Source of the DNA: Emticicia soli
GTDB lineage: Bacteria > Bacteroidota > Bacteroidia > Cytophagales > Spirosomataceae
Assembly (NCBI RefSeq): GCF_037860775.1
Contig: NZ_JBBEWC010000003.1
Span: 186,001-250,000, forward strand
DNA: 64,000 bases
Direction of reading: 5' to 3'
Part shown: in pieces, positions 32,805 to 40,959 of the stretch
How the letters are laid out: the number at the start of each line of letters is the position of its first letter
How positions within the stretch are numbered: the stretch's first letter is position 1
Made by a program: the position numbers and the translations under genes
Notes under the pieces: generated by a model
What the model was told of the DNA's origin: nothing
Seen by the model: only the letters and a program-made list of their open reading frames with translations
Databases searched by the model: none

Positions 32805-34892
32805 TTATTTTGATTTCGCAATTACGCCTTCTGCAATGTTTTGCGGAACGATTTCGTAATGAGAGAAAGTCAAGTTAGCCGTTGCACGACCAGATGACAT
32901 CGTACGAAGGTCAGTTACATAACCGAATAGTTCAGATAAAGGTACATCAGCTTTGATTACTTGTGAACCAGCTTTAGTATCCATACCTTTCATCATACCA
33001 CGACGACGGTTTAAGTCACCAGTGATAGGACCAGTGTATTCGTCAGGTGTAACAACCTCTACTGCCATGATTGGTTCTAACAATTTAGGACCAGCCAGAC
33101 GAGCAGCTTCTTTAAAGCCCATACGAGCAGCTAGTTCAAATGAAAGAGAGTCAGAGTCAACATCGTGGTAAGAACCATGAAATAAACGAACTTTCATTGA
33201 ATCAACAGGGAAACCAGCTAATGGGCCATTTGACATAGCCGACTCGAAACCTTTTTGGATTGCAGGGATAAACTCTTTTGGAATAATACCACCTACAATG
33301 TTGTTAACGAACTCAAGACCTTGTTTTTCGTCTTCACGTGGCCCGATTTCGAATACGATATCAGCAAATTTACCACGACCACCCGATTGTTTTTTGTAAA
33401 CCTCACGGTGTTCGATAGTTTTGGTGATAGTTTCTTTAAACGCTACCTGTGGCGCACCTTGGTTTACTTCTACTTTGAACTCACGACGCATACGGTCAAT
33501 AATGATTTCAAGGTGAAGCTCACCCATACCACGGATGATCGTCTGACCTGTTTCTTCGTTTGATTCAACTTGAAGTGTTGGATCTTCTTCAATCAATTTA
33601 GTGATTGCTTTCGAGAAGTTATCTTGGTCGGCTGTTTTCTTAGGCTCAATTGCATAACCAATAACCGGATCAGGGAATACCATCGATTCTAATACAATCG
33701 GGTTTTTCTCGTCTGACAAAGTATCACCGGTTTTAATATCTTTGAAACCTACTACCGCACCGATATCACCAGCACCTAGGCGGTCGATAGAGTTTTGTTT
33801 GTTGGCGTGCATCTGGAAGATACGAGAGATACGCTCTTTGTTGCCCGAACGGTTGTTCAATACATAAGAACCTGCATCTAGTCCACCAGAGTAAGCACGA
33901 ATGAAACACAAACGACCAACGTAAGGGTCAGTAGCAATTTTAAACGCCAAAGCAGCGAACGGATCGCTTTCTGAAGGTTTACGAATCACCTCAGCACCTG
34001 TGTTAGGGTCTGTTCCTTTAATCGCTTCTTTATCAAGAGGTGATGGTAACAATGCCATTACGTAGTCAAGCATAGTTTGTACACCTTTGTTTTTGAATGA
34101 CGAACCACAAAGCATCGGAACGATTTTCATGCTGATAACCGCCTGACGAAGTGCCGCTAAAATTTCAGCCTCAGTAATTGAGTTTGGATCTTCGAAGTAT
34201 TTCTCCATCAAAGTATCATCAAATTCAGCTACTGCTTCTAGTAATTTTTCACGGTATTCAGTTGCTTCATCCATCATATCGTCAGGAATAGGCACCTCAG
34301 TGAAAGTCATACCTTTATCGTGCTCGTTCCATATAAGACCACGGAAGTTTACTAAATCAACTACACCTTTGAAATTATCTTCAGCACCGATTGGCAATTG
34401 AAGCGGTACTGCATAGCTACCTAACATTTCCTTTACTTGTTTACACACGTTAAGGAAATCGGCACCTGAGCGGTCCATTTTGTTTACGAAGCCCAAACGA
34501 GCAACGTTATAGTTATTAGCTAAGCGCCAGTTAGTTTCTGATTGAGGCTCAACACCATCAACCGCACTAAATAAAAACACTAAGCCATCCAATACACGTA
34601 GTGAACGGTTTACTTCTACAGTAAAGTCAACGTGACCCGGAGTATCAATAATATTGATGTGATATTTTTGGTCTCTGTAGTTCCAGCCAACGGTAGTAGC
34701 AGCTGATGTGATGGTGATACCTCTTTCCTGCTCTTGCTCCATCCAGTCCATCGTAGCAGCTCCATCGTGTACCTCACCAATTTTGTGGCTTACGCCGGCA
34801 TAATAAAGGATACGCTCAGTGGTAGTTGTTTTACCTGCGTCAATGTGGGCAGCAATACCGATGTTTCTTGTAAATTTTAAATCGCGTGCCAT
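32805..34892 (-). CDS. fusA: Elongation factor G
   Basis: 695-residue translational GTPase that drives ribosomal translocation. The G1 motif is AHIDAGKT (15-22), G3 is DTPGHVDF, and G4 is NKMDR. Domains II to V follow at normal spacing. Length and sequence fit canonical EF-G rather than the EF-G2 or tetracycline-protection types. It stands alone here, away from rpsL, rpsG and tuf, with its own promoter about 100 bp upstream. Confidence 0.97.
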   Translation of the reverse strand: MARDLKFTRNIGIAAHIDAGKTTTTERILYYAGVSHKIGEVHDGAATMDWMEQEQERGITITSAATTVGWNYRDQKYHINIIDTPGHVDFTVEVNRSLRVLDGLVFLFSAVDGVEPQSETNWRLANNYNVARLGFVNKMDRSGADFLNVCKQVKEMLGSYAVPLQLPIGAEDNFKGVVDLVNFRGLIWNEHDKGMTFTEVPIPDDMMDEATEYREKLLEAVAEFDDTLMEKYFEDPNSITEAEILAALRQAVISMKIVPMLCGSSFKNKGVQTMLDYVMALLPSPLDKEAIKGTDPNTGAEVIRKPSESDPFAALAFKIATDPYVGRLCFIRAYSGGLDAGSYVLNNRSGNKERISRIFQMHANKQNSIDRLGAGDIGAVVGFKDIKTGDTLSDEKNPIVLESMVFPDPVIGYAIEPKKTADQDNFSKAITKLIEEDPTLQVESNEETGQTIIRGMGELHLEIIIDRMRREFKVEVNQGAPQVAFKETITKTIEHREVYKKQSGGRGKFADIVFEIGPREDEKQGLEFVNNIVGGIIPKEFIPAIQKGFESAMSNGPLAGFPVDSMKVRLFHGSYHDVDSDSLSFELAARMGFKEAARLAGPKLLEPIMAVEVVTPDEYTGPITGDLNRRRGMMKGMDTKAGSQVIKADVPLSELFGYVTDLRTMSSGRATANLTFSHYEIVPQNIAEGVIAKSK

Positions 34893-35345
34893 TTTTTTAG
34901 ATTTTTTTCAAAAATGTTTTTAAGAGTCTGATTATCAGACAATTTTGTTTAGAAACTTTATATCCAATTAAATTAGAAGTCCATTTCGGGGTGCAAAATT
35001 AAGAAGACTTTTTGATAAAATCAAAAACGTTTTATTATTTATAAATAAATCTTATGGGGTATATATGTCCTCGTTATCAGAATGTTATGAAATAACGAGC
35101 CTATTTGCCCTCAAGATACAAAAATGGGAGTTTTGCCTCCTGCTTTTCGAGCCAGCAAAAACTTTCGCATACGTTTTTATTTATGCTAATAATATTTTAA
35201 CTTTTTAATTCGTAATAAATATAACCTCAAACGTAATTCTTAAACCTGATTTTACATACCTATTAATACCCCCACTAGCAAAACCTTATGTTTGGTAAAA
35301 TTATACGCCAATACATTCATTTGACAAATAAAAACATACAAAATA
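34893..35345. other. Divergent intergenic region, fusA / serine hydrolase
   Basis: 453 bp. Apart from the fusA promoter and a possible -7-like TATGTTTG at 35287-35294 for the plus-strand gene (no clear -33 partner), I see no RNA gene, repeat or terminator. Confidence 0.4.
34994..35025 (-). promoter_or_regulatory. Candidate fusA promoter
   Basis: On the minus strand TTTG (35025-35022) is followed after 20 nt by TAATTTTG (35001-34994), a perfect Bacteroidota -7 element. It gives a 5' leader of about 95 nt before the fusA ATG. Confidence 0.6.
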
Positions 35346-36407
35346 ATGAAAAGCCTGTTTTACATTTTCCTTGCCTCAACTATTCCGTTTGTGGCTTTGT
35401 CGCAAACCAAAAGTACTTTTCCGGGTACTGCAATGCTCGAAATCGAAAAAGGTAAGTATCCAAACATTGATGGTATTGTTGTTTCGCAACATAACAAAAC
35501 CATCTATCAGCATTATTTTAATGCATTAAATGCGAACTCTCTGCATGATACCCGCTCGTCATTCAAATCTATTACAAGCTTGCTTATGGGTATTGCTATT
35601 GACAAAGGCTATATTAAAAGCGTGAATGAAAAAGCCTATTCGTTTTTCCCGCAGTATAGTTCGTTTAAGAATTTAGAGCATAATAAGCTGGATATGACAA
35701 TAAAGGATTTGTTGGAAATGAAAGCCGGCTTTGATTGTGAAGAATGGAACAGCACCAAAGATTGTGAAGACGAGATGGAACAAACAAAAGACTGGCTTAA
35801 GTTTTCGTTAGACCTCCCGATGGCTCATAAACCTGGCACACACTGGGATTATAATTCATCGGCGCCGATGGTAATTGGCGGAATTATTGAATCAGTGACC
35901 AAAATGCCTCTTGATAAATTTGCAGAAATGTATTTGTTTAAACCATTGGGCATAAAAGAATATAGATGGACAAAAGACCCCGTAGGACATGCCATGACGG
36001 CCGGGTCGTTTTATATGAAACCAATTGATATGGCAAAAATAGGGCAGTTGGTTTTAAACAAAGGAATATGGCAGAATAAGCAAATTATTTCCAGAAAATG
36101 GATTGATGAATCTACCAAACCGATTACCAAGATTGAAGATTTTTCAAACGTAGCTATAGCCAAAACAAAAGATGTATTGCCACAACCAACTTACTATGGA
36201 TACTATTGGTATAATGAAAAAATGCGTACTGATAAGTTTAGCTATAATGTTGTATTCGCCTCAGGAAATGGAGGGCAGTATATTATGATAATTGATGAAC
36301 TTGACCTGGTTGTAGCCTTTACAGGTAATAGCTTTGGTTCATGGAAATCTAAATATCCTTTCGAAGTCTTAATTAAAAACATATTGCCATACGTAAGTAA
36401 GAAGTAA
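35346..36407 (+). CDS. Secreted beta-lactamase-family serine hydrolase
   Basis: 353 residues with a signal peptide (1-20, ending ALSQ). The SxxK catalytic motif is S71-S-F-K74 in DTRSSFKSITS, followed by a YNSS segment in the YxN position and a C-terminal FASGNGGQYI region. This is the class C/penicillin-binding-protein-like fold used by esterases, D-aminopeptidases and transacylases, not evidence of drug resistance. The substrate is unknown. It is a single-gene unit ended by a terminator at 36428-36455. Confidence 0.85.
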   Translation: MKSLFYIFLASTIPFVALSQTKSTFPGTAMLEIEKGKYPNIDGIVVSQHNKTIYQHYFNALNANSLHDTRSSFKSITSLLMGIAIDKGYIKSVNEKAYSFFPQYSSFKNLEHNKLDMTIKDLLEMKAGFDCEEWNSTKDCEDEMEQTKDWLKFSLDLPMAHKPGTHWDYNSSAPMVIGGIIESVTKMPLDKFAEMYLFKPLGIKEYRWTKDPVGHAMTAGSFYMKPIDMAKIGQLVLNKGIWQNKQIISRKWIDESTKPITKIEDFSNVAIAKTKDVLPQPTYYGYYWYNEKMRTDKFSYNVVFASGNGGQYIMIIDELDLVVAFTGNSFGSWKSKYPFEVLIKNILPYVSKK

Positions 36408-36427
36408 AATGTACTTACATAAAAATA

Positions 36428-36455
36428 GTGAGAGAACCAGTCTCTCACGTTTTTT
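36428..36455 (+). terminator. Terminator after serine hydrolase
   Basis: Perfect 8-bp stem GTGAGAGA (36428-36435) with TCTCTCAC (36441-36448), loop ACCAG, followed by G and T6. Confidence 0.8.
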
Positions 36456-36612
36456 AAATCAAAACAGCAAAACGAAAGTATTGTTATATTTCAGGTATTC
36501 ACAGCATTTTTGCTTTGTATAGCGATAAGTTGTGTGGAGTTGATAGACCAAATTTTATACCCTCAAAATAAAACTTCGGTGCTACACATAGTTATTATTC
36601 GTCACAGTTTTG

Positions 36613-37701
36613 TTATCTCTCAATTAATACACGTGCTGTTGAAATCTCATGTTCAGTAGGGCTTCTTTCATTGTTATAAACAGCACGAACAATGTAAGCT
36701 CCTTGTGGAATGCCTCGCACATCAACACTAATCATACCGTCATTTAGCTTAGTAAAACTCTCCTGAAAAATTCGCCCTGAATAATCATACAATTGAACAC
36801 TTGTTATTTCTTGAAAACCATTTTCTCTGAACCACCTTTCCTCGTTGTTACGCTCAAAAGAATTGCCGGTTGAGTCTGTTGAGGCTACTAACTCAGGTAC
36901 CAGAATCAATTCGCCGTTTTGTACAGCATTGCCCCAGATTGTTATTTGGGTATTATACTTTTTTTGCTCTTGAATCTCTACACCAAGAATCCCAACACCC
37001 CCTGATATACAATATCTTCGTTCTGCACTGTAACCTACAACCGTAACCTCTAATAAACCCATGTAATCTGCTTCCAATGCGATTTTTGCAAAACCTTTAT
37101 TGTCCGTTACTTTTTTCTCAATAGTTTTGAAACCCACAAATCCAAATATTAATGTATCTGCCTCAGAGGCTTCAATTTTATAGTTACCGTTGTTATCAGA
37201 AACAGTTCCTTTTGTTGTACCTTTAATGAAAATCGAGGTTCCTGGTAGTGCTTCCTTGCTTTCTGCATCTATAATTTGTCCCGAAATCATTCTTGTTTGC
37301 CCAATTCCCTGTTCTATACTTAATAAGGTTAAAACTGCTGCCGCCATATTACGGACTAGCTTTATATGCTGAATCAACGGTAGCCTTATCTGCTGCTTTT
37401 GTTTAATTACCCTTACCGGAATTTCGTACTGCAATTGCTCATTTTCTACACGCCATGTCGGAAACCACTCTTCTATGTTATATTTCCTCTTGAGTTGGTC
37501 TTCTCTGAAACGCCCACATAAACCTTGCGATGAATTTTGGCGGTCTCTGAAAAAAGCTACTAGTTCACTTTCAGACATACTGCTGAAATCTATTACGTTT
37601 TTCTGGCACGAGGCACAAAAACCGCCTGTTGATGTTGGCGTGAACGACTCCCATTGTTCATGACAGGGATTCTCGATATTTAGTTGGAAAGATTGTTTCA
37701 T
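36613..37701 (-). CDS. Cys-motif N-terminal / carboxypeptidase-regulatory-like protein
   Basis: 362 residues. The N-terminal 75 residues have a Cys pattern, PCHEQWESF then GGFCASCQKNVIDFS, and LCGRF. This zinc-ribbon-like motif recurs at the start of many Cytophagales proteins. One hydrophobic segment (about 105-125) follows, then a CarboxypepD-regulatory-like domain (ISGQIIDAESKEALPGTSIFI, about 138-215). The C-terminus (LYDYSGRIF ... VDVRGIPQGAYIVRAVY) resembles a type IX secretion sorting domain, although no N-terminal signal peptide is visible. Topology is probably N-in with the rest outside. Function unknown. Confidence 0.7.
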   Translation of the reverse strand: MKQSFQLNIENPCHEQWESFTPTSTGGFCASCQKNVIDFSSMSESELVAFFRDRQNSSQGLCGRFREDQLKRKYNIEEWFPTWRVENEQLQYEIPVRVIKQKQQIRLPLIQHIKLVRNMAAAVLTLLSIEQGIGQTRMISGQIIDAESKEALPGTSIFIKGTTKGTVSDNNGNYKIEASEADTLIFGFVGFKTIEKKVTDNKGFAKIALEADYMGLLEVTVVGYSAERRYCISGGVGILGVEIQEQKKYNTQITIWGNAVQNGELILVPELVASTDSTGNSFERNNEERWFRENGFQEITSVQLYDYSGRIFQESFTKLNDGMISVDVRGIPQGAYIVRAVYNNERSPTEHEISTARVLIER

Positions 37702-37830
37702 AAATTTAGAAAATTAGGTTTTGTTGTATTGATGCAGCCCTAAAGCTTTTTCCATAAAAGATTCCGGTTTTTTTTGTTGAGAAAAATAAAATACGCAAAT
37801 TCGGGTCTGTTCTTCAACCTATTAACCTAT

Positions 37831-39174
37831 ATGCAAACCTACGATACCATCATTGTCGGAGCCGGTTATGCCGGACTCACCGCTACCCGAGAACTACTCA
37901 AAGCAGGTAAAAAAGTAATTTTATTAGAAGCTCGGGATAGAGTAGGAGGGCGGGTGCATACACAGCATTTTGAAGATGGAAGTTACGTAGACTTGGGAGC
38001 TGCATGGGTAGGGCCAACTCAGGATAAACTTTATGCTTTAGCTAAAGAGTTTGCTGTGGAGACCTTTCCGACTTATGATACAGGCAAGAGTACTTTATTT
38101 TATAACAATAAACTAAAACATTATAAAGGGCTTATTCCTCCTTTGCCCATTGGTTCTTTATTGAGCCTCGATATGGCCATTAAGCGGATAAACAAGTTAT
38201 CTAAAACGGTAGATTTAAAAAGTCCGTGGAATACACCAGATGCCGCTTACTATGATTCGATGACGCTAGCTACCTGGATGAACAGGCAAATGCCTTTTAA
38301 TTCGGCCAAAGTAATGTTTAAACTAGCTGCCGAGGCTATATGGGCGGCTGACCCTAATGAGATTTCGATGCTCCATGCCATGTTTTATACGAAATCATGC
38401 CGTGATTTTGATACACTCATGAATGTAAAGAACGGCGCACAAGAGGAAAGATTTGTTGGTGGTGCATCTTTACCTGCTTTAAGGCTGGCTGAAACGTTCA
38501 AAGAACACATCAGGCTCAAAAGTGTTGTAAGAGCCATTACCCAGCAGGATAATCAGGTAATAGTAAAAGGCGATGGATTTGAGCTGACGGCATCAAAAGT
38601 GATTGTGGCCTTGCCACCAACACTTGCCGGGCGTATCGAGTATGCGCCGATAATGCCTGCCAACCGTGACCAACTCACCCAACGGATGCCTATGGGTACT
38701 GTCTGGAAAACCTATGCTATTTATGATACGCCATTCTGGCGAGAGGCCGGGTTAAACGGTCTATCGGCTACAAACGAAGGATATGTTACAGTTACTTTTG
38801 ATAATTCTCCAAAAGATGCTAGCAAAGGTATCATGATGGGTTTTGTATTAGGTAATCAGGCTAAGGCGTTTAACCAACTTGCACCAGAAGAACGCAAGGC
38901 CTCAGCTTTAGATACTTTTGCCAGGTTTTATGGTGAAAAGGCACGTAAGCCCCTTAAATACCTTGACCATAGCTGGGCAGAAGAAGAGTTTACTCGTGGT
39001 TGTTATGCCGGGCTGATGCCCACAGGGGCATGGACATCGCTGGGGAAGGCGCTTCGTGAACCCGTAGGCAATATTCATTGGGCAGGGACCGAGACCTCTG
39101 ACATCTGGAATGGGTATATAGAAGGTGCTATCCGCTCGGGCGAAAGAGTAGCACAGGAAATTTTAAAAAGCTGA
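37831..39174 (+). CDS. Flavin-containing monoamine oxidase-type protein
   Basis: The FAD-binding Rossmann motif IIVGAGYAGLTA lies near the N-terminus. It is followed by LLEARDRVGGRVHT (the GG doublet motif) and AAWVGPTQDKLY, the pattern of the flavin amine oxidase family. C-terminal HWAGTETSDIWNGYIEGAIRSGE completes the FAD site. I choose ATG 37831 because it sits just before the Rossmann strand; an in-frame ATG at 37774 would add 19 residues. About 447 residues. It oxidises primary amines or polyamines with O2 in characterised members; the substrate here is unknown. A terminator lies about 220 bp downstream. Confidence 0.85.
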   Translation: MQTYDTIIVGAGYAGLTATRELLKAGKKVILLEARDRVGGRVHTQHFEDGSYVDLGAAWVGPTQDKLYALAKEFAVETFPTYDTGKSTLFYNNKLKHYKGLIPPLPIGSLLSLDMAIKRINKLSKTVDLKSPWNTPDAAYYDSMTLATWMNRQMPFNSAKVMFKLAAEAIWAADPNEISMLHAMFYTKSCRDFDTLMNVKNGAQEERFVGGASLPALRLAETFKEHIRLKSVVRAITQQDNQVIVKGDGFELTASKVIVALPPTLAGRIEYAPIMPANRDQLTQRMPMGTVWKTYAIYDTPFWREAGLNGLSATNEGYVTVTFDNSPKDASKGIMMGFVLGNQAKAFNQLAPEERKASALDTFARFYGEKARKPLKYLDHSWAEEEFTRGCYAGLMPTGAWTSLGKALREPVGNIHWAGTETSDIWNGYIEGAIRSGERVAQEILKS

Positions 39175-39668
39175 ATTTGCGGCACAAATTATAACTTTTA
39201 AATATGCTTGATTTTATTTGAATGTAACAAAGCAAGAGTGATAATGAAGCTAGTGCTCAATTGCCCCGCCAGATTTGTGAGAAATTATATGAGGGAACCA
39301 AACAACTGCAATAATTGTTTTAACAAATATAGATGATAGTATCATATTAGTATTGTATTGACAAATTACCTTAATGCCTAAATATACCTGAAGCCCCTGT
39401 AAAGGGGCTTTTTACATTTTGTTTAAAGCGATATTCGTTTACTTTACTACATCAGCTTATAGCAAAAAAGTGCTTAACTGAATAACGTTTATGTATTTTA
39501 CGTTACTAGCCAATTAACAGATTATACCAATATAATACCTTTGAATAAGAAAACTCTAGTTTATTAATAGATTTATCAGAGTTACCTTGGTTTTTATGCA
39601 TTTCTTTTTACCTTTACTTACATATAAAAGGTGAAAAGTTTTATATATAGCCATTAGAAAACACTACC
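39175..39668. other. Intergenic region with terminator and possible promoter
   Basis: 494 bp without a gene. It holds the terminator hairpin at 39391-39415 and, about 120 bp before the next small gene, TACCTTTG (39536-39543), a perfect -7 element with only a weak -33 partner. Everything else is A/T rich. Confidence 0.45.
39391..39415 (+). terminator. Intrinsic terminator downstream of amine oxidase
   Basis: Perfect 8-bp stem AAGCCCCT (39391-39398) with AGGGGCTT (39403-39410), GTAA tetraloop, followed by T3. It lies 217 bp after the amine oxidase stop, so it ends either a long 3' tail or a small RNA. Confidence 0.7.
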
Positions 39669-39917
39669 ATGAAACAAGAAACTTTAAACGAGAGCTTCCA
39701 ACTCCAGATACTAGAGGCATTGGAGCAAAGCGAAATCAGCCCGCAAGAAATTGTTGAGAGCGGCGATTGTAAGATTTGCCTCATAATCAAAATTTGTGGA
39801 GACCTTATCCACGACAAACTAAAACGCTTCGTTAACTTACTCGACAGATCAAAACTAAAATACAATTCCTCATTTTCTCCTAAAGTAGGTATCATGAATA
39901 TCTCTGTTTTTAAATAG
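39669..39917 (+). CDS. Small hypothetical protein
   Basis: 82 residues, no signal peptide or transmembrane helix. The first part (about 8-55) looks helical, with two nearby cysteines (DCKICLIIKICGDL, three in total). It is preceded by a TACCTTTG element about 125 bp upstream. A longer opposite-strand reading frame covers the same bases, but the plus-strand one starts with a sensible hydrophilic N-terminus. It sits between the amine oxidase and the sulfur-locus regulator, whose operator lies 78 bp downstream. Function unknown. Confidence 0.45.
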   Translation: MKQETLNESFQLQILEALEQSEISPQEIVESGDCKICLIIKICGDLIHDKLKRFVNLLDRSKLKYNSSFSPKVGIMNISVFK

Positions 39918-39994
39918 CAGGTTGATTGCCTGATAGGGGAATTGCTAATCATTAAGAAACTTTTACGGTAAGGTTAAGATAATTCTGGACCGAA

Positions 39995-40010
39995 TGTGAC
40001 TTTTGTTACA
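39995..40010. promoter_or_regulatory. Crp/Fnr-type operator 1 (upstream of the regulator)
   Basis: TGTGACTTTTGTTACA, a near-palindrome (TGTGAC/TGTAAC halves around N4), lies 66 bp before the regulator ATG. The G of a promoter element CTATTTTG (40032-40039) is 29 nt beyond the operator. The same spacing is found at operators 2 and 3. Confidence 0.75.
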
Positions 40011-40076
40011 CATTCAGCGTTTATTTATTGTCTATTTTGTTAATGAATGATAATTATATAAGTTTATTGATGCCTT

Positions 40077-40718
40077 ATGAAGCCGGATATTGTATTGTTG
40101 CAAGAGAATTTTACAGGAATATTTGAATTTGAACTACTCCAGGAATTAGCACAAATAGGTACTTTACTGAATGTTGACGAAGGTCATATATTGATGAACG
40201 TGGGTAGTTATATAAAGTCGGTGCCTATTATTCTGAAAGGTTCTATTAAGATACTACGGCCCGATACTGAGGGCCGTGAAGCACTATTGTATTATCTTGG
40301 TGGGATGGACTCCTGTGCTATGTCGCTTACCTGTTGTTTGGGGCATCGGCAGAGTGAAATACAGGCCGTTGCCGAAGAAAAAACAACGCTGATTAGTGTG
40401 CCGATAGAAAAAGTAGAAGAATGGATGACCAAATATAATTCGTGGAAACAATTTGTTTTTATGACTTATCAACGTCGGTTCGAAGATTTACTTAATACCA
40501 TCGACCAGATAGCATTTCATAAGCTCGACGACCGTCTGCTAATGCTTTTAAAAAGAAAGGCTAAAGCCTGTAATTGTAAAGTATTTGTAATTACACACGA
40601 AGAGCTAGCCAGTGAACTGGCAACATCAAGAGAAGTTGTATCGAGATTATTGAAACAACTAGAGAAAATTGGTAAAGTGAAACTTTCGAGAAACAAAATA
40701 GAATTACTCCTTAAATAA
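40077..40718 (+). CDS. Crp/Fnr family transcriptional regulator of the sulfur locus
   Basis: 213 residues. The N-terminal cyclic-nucleotide-binding-like beta barrel (about 10-115) and a C-terminal winged helix (about 150-213) with recognition helix region ELATSREVVSRLLKQLEKIG are evident. Cysteines cluster at C80, C86 and C87 in the barrel and at C165/C167. They are candidate redox or persulfide sensors, which is an inference. Operator-like palindromes occur upstream of this gene and of two neighbouring sulfur-metabolism transcripts, indicating autoregulation and control of the persulfide dioxygenase and rhodanese genes. A strong terminator follows. Confidence 0.88.
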   Translation: MKPDIVLLQENFTGIFEFELLQELAQIGTLLNVDEGHILMNVGSYIKSVPIILKGSIKILRPDTEGREALLYYLGGMDSCAMSLTCCLGHRQSEIQAVAEEKTTLISVPIEKVEEWMTKYNSWKQFVFMTYQRRFEDLLNTIDQIAFHKLDDRLLMLLKRKAKACNCKVFVITHEELASELATSREVVSRLLKQLEKIGKVKLSRNKIELLLK

Positions 40719-40738
40719 ATACATTTATATTTTATGCT

Positions 40739-40779
40739 GCACGAGGCTTGTACATACACTGTACAAGCCTCGTGCTTTA
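40739..40779. terminator. Terminator after the Crp/Fnr gene
   Basis: Perfect 16-bp stem GCACGAGGCTTGTACA (40739-40754) with its complement (40760-40775) and a TACAC loop, followed by TTTA. It separates the regulator from the persulfide dioxygenase gene. Confidence 0.8.
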
Positions 40780-40874
40780 TATAAAGTACCAGTGTGCTTT
40801 GATATGACGAAAATCATTACTTAAATACCCGGGCTCTTATACCTTTAAACAAAAAATGCCGAAAAAAACAGCAC

Positions 40875-40890
40875 TGTGAGTAATGTTACA
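40875..40890. promoter_or_regulatory. Crp/Fnr-type operator 2 (upstream of CstB-like gene)
   Basis: TGTGAGTAATGTTACA, same architecture as operator 1. The promoter element TAGTTTTG (40912-40919) follows, its G 29 nt past the operator. The centre would lie roughly 40-45 bp before the transcription start, the position used by class II activators. The gene starts 69 bp after the operator. Confidence 0.75.
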
Positions 40891-40959
40891 GAAAAGCTTA
40901 CGTACAGCAAATAGTTTTGTGGTATTAATTAAGATTGAAACTTAAACACATTTACAGTT

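Noticed and set aside
35346..36407. Possible beta-lactam resistance gene (also at 54479-55534)
   Set aside because: Both carry the SxxK fold, but this superfamily is dominated by esterases and peptidases; nothing points to resistance.
39641..39952. 103-residue minus-strand frame opposite the small gene at 39669
   Set aside because: Its composition (many Ser/Ile, hydrophobic end) looks like an antisense shadow; the plus-strand frame has the better start and a promoter-like element.
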